Assembly (NCBI GenBank): GCA_028866445.1
Contig: JAGWIE010000029.1
Location: forward strand, 1-10,260
Reading direction: 5' to 3'
Source: Rhodospirillales bacterium
GTDB taxonomy: Bacteria; Pseudomonadota; Alphaproteobacteria; Acetobacterales; Acetobacteraceae
Length of the DNA stretch: 10,260 nt
This document shows positions 5,744 to 10,260 of the stretch, one piece after another. Under the pieces are notes generated by a model. That model was not told where the DNA came from, made no database searches, and saw nothing but the letters and a program-made list of their open reading frames with translations. Position 1 is the stretch's first letter, and every line of letters starts with the position of its first letter. Both the position numbers and the translations under genes were made by a program.

Positions 5744-7021
5744 TTACCACTTAAGGGTGGTGCCCACGGCGATGATCTGCTCATGCACATTAGAGCGCAC
5801 ACCCGCGACAGTGGTTGGCTGGTGCTGCTGGCCATACAGATATTGCACGAAGAAGTTGATCGGCTTGGCCAACTGATAATTGGCGCCAACCGCCACGCCG
5901 TTTTCGTTCAACGTGCGGGCGGTGCCGCTCTTGCCGGGAACATAGGCACCGGAAGATTGCTGGTTGAAATAAGAACCGCCCAGCGTGTACGGCCCGATAT
6001 TATAGGACGCGCCGACAATGTAACCGAGCGCGTTACGCGCACCCTTCGGCTTGAAGTAGTAGCTGTCTTCCAGCTGGCCAGTCTTGATGTTGGCACCGAC
6101 GGTAAGGCCCGCATAGGTTGTTTGTGCACCAGCCTCGAACACGGCCAGCTCGTCATAACCATGCGGGGCGCTGGCACCATAGCTGCCATTGGTGCTGCTC
6201 AGCGGCGCGCCGTGCAGGTAACCGATGGAGATTTTGTTGTCGAAGGCGTCAACCTTCTCTTCATAGGAAACCGCCATGTCCAGCGTATTCCGGCGGCGGC
6301 CATTGCTGCCACCGGCAATCGAGGTCGCGGCGGAGCCATTGGCGCTGCCGGGGCTGTCCTGGCCTTCCTTAATGCCATTGGAGCTCGGCTCGAAACCGAT
6401 AATGCCGGAGAGCTTGCCGTCCAGCACTTCAACAGCCGGGCTCTCATACACAATCTTGCTGGTTGTATAGAGATGGCTAGAGTCAGCGTAGACGAACTGC
6501 CCAGGGCTGCTCGGCAGTATATTGAAGGGGCCGCCATCTGCATTAAACTGCGCGCCATCGCCGAAATTCTCGATCACGCCGGCCTGAGCCAGGGTGAAGG
6601 CGGAGTCCGTGTCGCCAAAGCGAAGGAAGCCATAATCAGACGTGCCGATATAGCCATAGCCACGGCGGATATAAAGCGAGCCGACACCGTTTGTGCCGGT
6701 GTCGCTGGGGTTCGCCCGAACGCCCGCATTCGAGGTCGTGGTGCGCAGCTCAAACTGCACGCCGTACATGATGCCATTCAGCGTCTGTGCATCAAAACCG
6801 GGCAGCAGGCGGAAATCGCCGAAGGTGGAAACGCTGTTCAGCTTATAGCCCTGCGCATCGCTGCCCATGTTACTGGCGCCGTACACGCCCAGGCCGAACT
6901 GGAAATAGCCATTCAGGTGAACAACCACGCTACCCGGTGCCGCAACCGGTTTGGCTGGCTGGGCGAAAGCCGTACCCGCGGCAAGCAGAGTGGCCGCGGA
7001 GGCCAAAAGCAGTTTGCGCAT
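5744..7021 (-). CDS. Outer-membrane porin (beta-barrel)
   Basis: A 425-residue predicted trimeric-type porin. The start is placed at ATG 7021, because GGAG (7028-7031) is 6 bases upstream; ATG 7027, two codons earlier, touches the ribosome-binding site. The N-terminus MRKLLLASAATLLAAGTAFA is a classical Sec signal peptide cut before QPAKP. The mature chain has alternating hydrophobic and polar strands rich in Gly, Tyr, Asn and Ser. It includes VVHLNGYFQFGLGVYG at the N-terminus, SLYIRRGYGYIGTSDYGFLRFGDTDS early on and a final strand IAVGTTLKW. The aromatic last residue (Trp rather than the more usual Phe) fits recognition by the BAM complex. Several Gly/Ser/Asn-rich stretches (such as SPGSANGSAATSIAGGSNG) look like long surface loops. 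It resembles porins of Acetobacteraceae; substrate specificity cannot be told. Monocistronic, with its own long leader and terminator. Confidence 0.9.
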   Translation of the reverse strand: MRKLLLASAATLLAAGTAFAQPAKPVAAPGSVVVHLNGYFQFGLGVYGASNMGSDAQGYKLNSVSTFGDFRLLPGFDAQTLNGIMYGVQFELRTTTSNAGVRANPSDTGTNGVGSLYIRRGYGYIGTSDYGFLRFGDTDSAFTLAQAGVIENFGDGAQFNADGGPFNILPSSPGQFVYADSSHLYTTSKIVYESPAVEVLDGKLSGIIGFEPSSNGIKEGQDSPGSANGSAATSIAGGSNGRRRNTLDMAVSYEEKVDAFDNKISIGYLHGAPLSSTNGSYGASAPHGYDELAVFEAGAQTTYAGLTVGANIKTGQLEDSYYFKPKGARNALGYIVGASYNIGPYTLGGSYFNQQSSGAYVPGKSGTARTLNENGVAVGANYQLAKPINFFVQYLYGQQHQPTTVAGVRSNVHEQIIAVGTTLKW

Positions 7022-7035
7022 CTTCATCTCCTTTT

Positions 7036-7049
7036 CGCCGAATACGGCG
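7036..7049 (-). promoter_or_regulatory. Small hairpin next to the porin ribosome-binding site
   Basis: CGCCG (7045-7049) and CGGCG (7036-7040) form a 5-bp GC stem with loop TATT on the minus strand. It lies 4 bases before GGAG of the porin gene. It could protect the leader end or affect translation; function is not shown. Confidence 0.35.
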
Positions 7050-7208
7050 TTTATTAAAGCCCGTGAGGTTCCCAATTACGCGCTAGCGGCATCATCCGCC
7101 CGCAGTCTCGGCGGTGCTTAAATATCCATCAAAGAACGGAAGCAATGCCGTAATTCCCCGTGCATTTGTTATTCAGGCGAGTGTGGCTGAGGCGCAACAT
7201 CTATATTG

Positions 7209-7235
7209 CATTTATGTTAAATTAATAACTGTCAA
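7209..7235 (-). promoter_or_regulatory. Candidate porin promoter
   Basis: A perfect TTGACA (7230-7235, minus strand) is followed by AT-rich sequence. The best -10 is uncertain: TAAATG (7209-7214) with a 15-base spacer, or a TATAGA further downstream that would pair with TTATTA instead. The position, about 200 bases before the porin start, implies a long leader. Confidence 0.4.
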
Positions 7236-7364
7236 ATCGCTGAATTTATCATCAAATATTTCAAATTGATGACACATACGCTATTATTTCTCTACTATTT
7301 TTATAGTTATTTATGTGTCCTGATTTCAGATATAGCTTGCAGAGTAAACCAGCCCCATAATCTT

Positions 7365-7940
7365 CTAAAAAAACGCCTCAATCGCCCCGGCACCCGCGCA
7401 TCGCGGGGGCAGCACGCGCACCCGTTGGCCGGTAATCCCCCCCAGGCCGCAAGGCTTTGCCCGCCCGGCCTGCCGCGCCAGTTTCAACCACCCCAAAACA
7501 CCCAACCAATGCGCGCCAGGATGGGAGGCTGTCGGGAATACAGGAGAGATGAAAACCAGGTCCACGCCCGCAAGGCGCGCCTTTGCAAGCTGCGCTGCAT
7601 CATGCGCCGAGGCGCTGCGCAGCCCCCGCTTACCGCCCTTCGCCGGGGTGCCACCGCGCAAATGCAGCCCCGCCCCCAGCGCCGCCGCCAGCCGCGCATC
7701 CCCGGCGATGATGAGCACGAGCCGCCGCGCCCGGCAGATCCGCGCCACCGCGCACGCCAGCCTGGCGCGGTCAGGGTGGGAATCATGGCGGAACACCACG
7801 CCACACAACCCCACCGGTAGCCGCTTGATGATCGGCAGCGGGTCTGGCGTGCGATATTCATCGGTAAAAAACCAAAGCGGAGGCAGACCGGCGCGGCGGC
7901 GCTTTACCACCCGCCCCCAGGCGATTAACCGTGAATCCAT
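7365..7940 (-). CDS. Divergent thiamine-phosphate-synthase/TenI-like protein
   Basis: A 191-residue protein of the TMP-TENI fold, a TIM barrel. ThiE joins the pyrimidine and thiazole parts of thiamine in the cytoplasm. Recognisable segments are LWFFTDEYRTPDPLPII (22-38), GVVFRHD (47-53), SAHDAAQLAKARLAGVD (111-127), VFISPVFPTASHPGAHWLG (129-147) and GLGGIT (165-170). Several residues expected of active ThiE look changed. The QLREK-type strand reads VVFRHD, and the TxTK-like motif reads TASH, so catalytic activity is doubtful. It may be a TenI-like or otherwise repurposed member. ATG 7940 is chosen because it gives a natural N-terminus with AGGG 8 bases upstream; GTG 7910 is an alternative. 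Its start codon shares two bases with that of divergent yggS. The frame ends in TTTTTTTAG. Confidence 0.72.
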   Translation of the reverse strand: MDSRLIAWGRVVKRRRAGLPPLWFFTDEYRTPDPLPIIKRLPVGLCGVVFRHDSHPDRARLACAVARICRARRLVLIIAGDARLAAALGAGLHLRGGTPAKGGKRGLRSASAHDAAQLAKARLAGVDLVFISPVFPTASHPGAHWLGVLGWLKLARQAGRAKPCGLGGITGQRVRVLPPRCAGAGAIEAFF

Positions 7941-8607
7941 GCCCAACCCTAGCCCGATTGCACAGAATCTCGAAACCATCCGCGCCCGCATCGCGGCAGC
8001 CGCCCGCGCCGCCGGGCGTAACCCGTCTGACATTATCCTTGTTGCCGTCAGTAAAACCCACCCGAAGGCAGCGGTGCTGGAGGCGATGGCCGCCGGCGCC
8101 TTCGTCTTTGGTGAGAACCGGGTGCAGGAAGCAGCGGAAAAATTCCCCATCGCCGGGGCAAGTCTGCGCATCATCGGCGGGCTGCAAACCAACAAGGCCG
8201 AACAGGCGGTTCGCCTCGCTGATAGCATCGACAGCCTGGACCGCCCGCGTCTGGCGGACGCCATCGCCAAGGCCGCCGATGCAATGGGCAAATTACCGGA
8301 ACTGCTGGTGCAGGTGAATATCGGCGACGAGCCACAAAAATCCGGCATCCCGGTAGCGGAGGCCGATGCCTTCATCCGCGCCATGCGGGCCCGCTTCGGC
8401 GAGGCGCTGAAAGGGCTGATGTGTATCCCGCCGGAAGCCGAAGACCCCGCGCCGCATTTCCGCAAACTCGCCGCCATGGCAGATATTCACGGCCTGGCGG
8501 TGCGGTCCATGGGCATGTCGGCGGATTACGCGGCGGCCATCGCCGCCGGGGCCACACATATCCGCATCGGCTCCGCCCTGTTCGGCCACCGTAGGTTGCC
8601 GGGCTGA
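7939..8607 (+). CDS. yggS: YggS-family pyridoxal-phosphate homeostasis protein
   Basis: A 222-residue cytoplasmic PLP-binding protein of the YggS/PROSC (YBL036C) family, which buffers free pyridoxal phosphate and affects amino-acid and keto-acid balance; no enzyme reaction is established. The PLP lysine is Lys39 in LVAVSKT. The family blocks FGENRVQEA (57-65), the GGLQTNKA segment (80-87), LLVQVNIGDEPQKSG (122-136) and the C-terminal SMGMSADYAAAIAAGATHIRIGSALFG (190-216) are all present. One oddity is GGLQTNK, where the family usually has GxLQxNK preceded by His-Phe/Ile; here IIGGLQ replaces IGxLQ. The ATG at 7939 has no clear ribosome-binding site, and no other start fits the family N-terminus. 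Upstream sequence in this frame is antisense to the ThiE-like gene. Confidence 0.93.
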   Translation: MPNPSPIAQNLETIRARIAAAARAAGRNPSDIILVAVSKTHPKAAVLEAMAAGAFVFGENRVQEAAEKFPIAGASLRIIGGLQTNKAEQAVRLADSIDSLDRPRLADAIAKAADAMGKLPELLVQVNIGDEPQKSGIPVAEADAFIRAMRARFGEALKGLMCIPPEAEDPAPHFRKLAAMADIHGLAVRSMGMSADYAAAIAAGATHIRIGSALFGHRRLPG

Positions 8608-8767
8608 ATCGCCGCCAATACGCCGGTTCGCACGCCGCTCCATAAGATTTAATGATTTAAATTAGCCATATCAGGCCCGTTTCACGCTATGGGGCACTGT
8701 GCGGCTGTGGTTTTTCGCTGTATCTGCAAGCCTATATTTCTCTTGCCCGTTGGAGTTCAGCTTCCCG
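8608..8767. other. Intergenic region before mreC
   Basis: This 160-bp gap starts GC-rich and becomes AT-rich at 8642-8670, with the palindrome ATTTAAAT (8655-8662). The AT-rich part is the likely promoter region of the cell-shape operon, but I cannot assign hexamers with confidence. A GTG at 8699 opens the mreC frame earlier than the preferred start. No terminator for yggS is evident. Confidence 0.45.
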
Positions 8768-9658
8768 GTGATCAGATTATCGGTCCCGTTCCGCCAGGCC
8801 TTATCGCGCCTGACCCTGCCCGTGATGCTGGTGTTCTCACTCGGCTGCGTGCTGATCGGCCGGGCTGACCAGAATTTCGCGGATCATCTGAGCGCCGCGC
8901 TGGATGATATTCTCGCTCCTGCCTACATGCTTGTCTCCGGCCCCATCCAGGCAGCAGAACACGGCACCGGCGAAATCGGGCATTTATTCTCACTCAGTGC
9001 TGAAAACGAACAATTGCGCGAGCAAAACACAGAATTGCTGCAGTGGCAGGAGGTGGCGATGGCGCTCGCGGCGCAAAACGATGCGCTGAAGGCGACTTTG
9101 CATTTCATGCCTTCGCCCACGCCGGAATTTTCAACCGGCGAGGTGGTGGCGGATCTCGGCGGGGTTTATGCGCGCTCGGTGCTGGTGCTTATTCCCCCCG
9201 CCAATGGCAACCCACAAAACCTGGTGGGCGCCATCGCGCTGGATGGCCGGGGCCTCGCCGGACGCGTTGTGGATGCCGGCAGCCGTTCCGCCCGGGTTCT
9301 GTTAATCACGGACATAAACAGCCGCATTCCCGTTGCCATCGGCACCAGCGGCGCGCCCGCCCTTATGGTCGGCAACAACGCTCTGGATCCATCTTTGCTA
9401 TACTGGTCGCCCAGCCAACCGCCTGCTGAAGGTGCCATGGTGCTCACCAGTGCTGAGGGCGGGGCCTTTCCGCCCGGTCTGCCTGTGGGCGTGGTGCATT
9501 ATAACCAGGACAACCAGCCGGAGGTTCTGCCGCTGGCCGATCTTGATGGGCTGCGCCTGCTGCGCCTGTTCAGCTACACAGACAAACTCCCCGCGCTCAC
9601 ACCCATTCCACACACCGCACCAACAATGGCGGCTAAGACGCACGCGCGGAAGCACTGA
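8768..9658 (+). CDS. mreC: Rod-shape-determining protein MreC
   Basis: MreC is the bitopic inner-membrane scaffold of the elongasome; it binds PBP2 in the periplasm and activates lateral wall synthesis. The preferred GTG start at 8768 gives 296 residues beginning IRLSVPFRQALSRLTLP, a typical alphaproteobacterial MreC N-terminus. GGAG (8752-8755) is 12 bases upstream, a little far. The frame extends to GTG 8699, which would add 23 residues not typical of the family. One transmembrane helix (about 13-31) precedes a coiled coil (about 75-110, AENEQLREQNTELLQWQE). The two beta domains follow, with GLAGRVVDAGSRSARVLLITD (162-182) and the family signature LTSAEGGAFPPGLPVGVV (226-243). The Lys/His-rich tail is variable. 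It heads an operon with mreD and mrdA; mreB is not adjacent. Confidence 0.92.
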   Translation: MIRLSVPFRQALSRLTLPVMLVFSLGCVLIGRADQNFADHLSAALDDILAPAYMLVSGPIQAAEHGTGEIGHLFSLSAENEQLREQNTELLQWQEVAMALAAQNDALKATLHFMPSPTPEFSTGEVVADLGGVYARSVLVLIPPANGNPQNLVGAIALDGRGLAGRVVDAGSRSARVLLITDINSRIPVAIGTSGAPALMVGNNALDPSLLYWSPSQPPAEGAMVLTSAEGGAFPPGLPVGVVHYNQDNQPEVLPLADLDGLRLLRLFSYTDKLPALTPIPHTAPTMAAKTHARKH

Positions 9659-9661
9659 GCC

Positions 9662-10207
9662 TTGGCCCGTGGCTCCACCTTGCGCCGGCCTGCCCGCCGG
9701 TGGCGCCAGCTTGATGCCGCGTCGCGCTGGATTTTCCCCTGCGCCACCCTCATCTTCGGCCTGTTCATCATCGGTATGCCTTTTGGTCTTCCCGGCCAAG
9801 CAGCGCTGCGGCCCATTTATGCCTTGGCATGCGTATATTTCTGGTCGCTCTACCGGCCTGCCTCCATGCCTGCCCCGCTCGTTGCATTGTGCGGTCTGCT
9901 GCTGGACCTTCTGGGCCTGTCACCATTCGGGGTTTGGGCAGTGCTATTGCTTCTGCTGCAATGGGTCACGCTGCTGCTGCGGCGCAAATTGGTTCCGGCG
10001 CGCTTCCTGCTTGTGTGGGCAGCCTTCACCGCCCTGGCTTCGGCAAGCGCAACCCTGGCCTGGGTGGCGTCATCGGCCATTAATCTAACCTGGCTGCCCA
10101 CCACGCCGCTGGTGTTTCAATGGCTGCTCGCGGCGGGGTTATACCCTGGCCTCGCGGCATTGCTTATCAAGGCGCATCGCGGCCCGGCAGCGGTTGAGCT
10201 GGCATGA
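9662..10207 (+). CDS. mreD: Rod-shape-determining protein MreD
   Basis: MreD is a polytopic inner-membrane partner of MreC in the elongasome. The 181-residue product starts at TTG 9662, 3 bases after the mreC stop. GGAAG lies about 9 bases upstream, inside the end of mreC, and no ATG or GTG gives a better N-terminus. A basic cytoplasmic tail (RRPARRWRQ) is followed by about five hydrophobic helices (about 24-42, 46-64, 68-105, 114-140, 148-172). The order mreC-mreD-PBP2 and the hydrophobic pattern identify it better than sequence, since MreD is poorly conserved. The segment ALCGLLLDLLGLSPFGVWA (75-93) matches the conserved GLLxDxLxxxPLG region. The stop overlaps the next start (ATGA), indicating translational coupling. 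Confidence 0.88.
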   Translation: MARGSTLRRPARRWRQLDAASRWIFPCATLIFGLFIIGMPFGLPGQAALRPIYALACVYFWSLYRPASMPAPLVALCGLLLDLLGLSPFGVWAVLLLLLQWVTLLLRRKLVPARFLLVWAAFTALASASATLAWVASSAINLTWLPTTPLVFQWLLAAGLYPGLAALLIKAHRGPAAVELA

Positions 10208-10260
10208 AGCGTGATGCAAAAAATCGCACCTCGTTTTCGCGCCGGGCCTTGCTCATCGGC
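10204..10260 (+). CDS. mrdA: Penicillin-binding protein 2, N-terminal fragment (continues beyond window)
   Basis: ATG 10204 overlaps the mreD stop by 4 bases (ATGA) and the frame stays open to the right edge. The 19 visible residues, MKRDAKNRTSFSRRALLIG, match the usual start of alphaproteobacterial PBP2: a charged cytoplasmic tail, then F(T/S)RRALL leading into the membrane anchor. Position after mreC-mreD is the standard place for mrdA, the elongasome transpeptidase. Only the tail is visible, so the call rests on context and this short motif; rodA would be expected next. Confidence 0.82.
   Translation, partial: MKRDAKNRTSFSRRALLIG

Larger units (their letters stand above)
7022..7364. other. 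343-bp intergenic region upstream of the porin
   Basis: No credible gene is seen here. The part next to the porin (7022-7140) is GC-balanced and holds the ribosome-binding site and a small hairpin (7036-7049). The part 7195-7373 is strongly AT-rich compared with the surrounding genes. It contains a TTGACA on the minus strand (7230-7235) and three inverted repeats: 7249-7272, 7271-7319 and 7294-7307. An open frame on the plus strand starting at 7266 runs into antisense of the ThiE-like gene and is taken as a shadow. The most likely role is the porin promoter and its control sites, with a leader of about 180 bases. Confidence 0.6.

Noticed and set aside
5651..7057. Plus-strand frame of 468 residues opposite the porin
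   Set aside because: It mirrors the porin gene on the other strand and includes its terminator sequence. The porin has a signal peptide, ribosome-binding site and barrel pattern, while this frame shows no family features.
7022..7075. Longer porin start at 7075
   Set aside because: It adds 18 residues in front of a normal Sec signal peptide and ignores the GGAG at 7028-7031, which fits ATG 7021.
7365..7391. T7 run at the end of the ThiE-like gene as an intrinsic terminator
   Set aside because: The upstream sequence can form only a 3-bp stem, and the T-run encodes the last Phe codons plus the stop.
7266..7820. Plus-strand frame of 184 residues with a hydrophobic start (MMTHTLLFLYYFYSYL)
   Set aside because: Most of it is antisense to the ThiE-like gene, which has clear family motifs; the rest is Pro/Arg-rich as expected of a GC-rich shadow frame. 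No ribosome-binding site.
7941..8477. Extension of the ThiE-like frame upstream to 8477 (370 residues)
   Set aside because: The extra part is antisense to yggS, whose motifs are intact, and the Ala/Ser/Arg-rich composition is typical of a shadow frame.

Overview
The window looks like ordinary chromosome from an alphaproteobacterium, most probably of the Acetobacteraceae/Rhodospirillales type. It is GC-rich with AT-rich promoter gaps. It carries an NtrX response regulator of the alphaproteobacterial kind, a DUF3576 lipoprotein, a large Gram-negative porin, a short divergent ThiE/TenI-like protein and an mreC-mreD-mrdA cluster. All family assignments come from reading the translations; no database search was possible. 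I see no phage, transposon, CRISPR array, tRNA or rRNA.

Left part (1-4281): the 3' part of ntrX (plus strand) meets a three-gene minus-strand operon. In transcription order that operon is a periplasmic Deg/HtrA protease with one PDZ domain, an OmpR-family response regulator and a HAMP-type sensor histidine kinase. The genes are tightly packed (2 bp and 17 bp gaps), so the protease and the two-component system are probably made together as an envelope-stress unit. A 178-bp divergent gap separates this operon from the next genes.

Middle (4282-7364): a plus-strand pair resembling E. coli YqjD (DUF883) and YqjE (holin-superfamily-III-like membrane protein) ends in a perfect hairpin. That hairpin is shared with a convergent minus-strand DUF3576 lipoprotein gene. 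Next come a strong intrinsic terminator and the minus-strand porin gene it serves. The porin is preceded by 343 bp of non-coding sequence rich in inverted repeats, a likely regulatory region.

Right part (7365-10260): a ThiE/TenI-like gene (minus) and yggS (plus) are transcribed divergently from start codons that share two bases. After a 160-bp gap comes the cell-shape operon mreC-mreD-mrdA (PBP2). Its genes are 3 bp apart or overlap by 4 bp, and the last runs off the window. mreB is not next to mreC here.

The cell-envelope theme is strong: Deg protease, two-component system, YqjD/YqjE pair, lipoprotein, porin and elongasome. I find no convincing novel multi-gene system. The points most worth a second look are the shared start codons of the ThiE-like gene and yggS, the non-canonical active-site motifs of the ThiE-like protein, the protease-regulator-kinase operon, and the nested dyads upstream of the porin.
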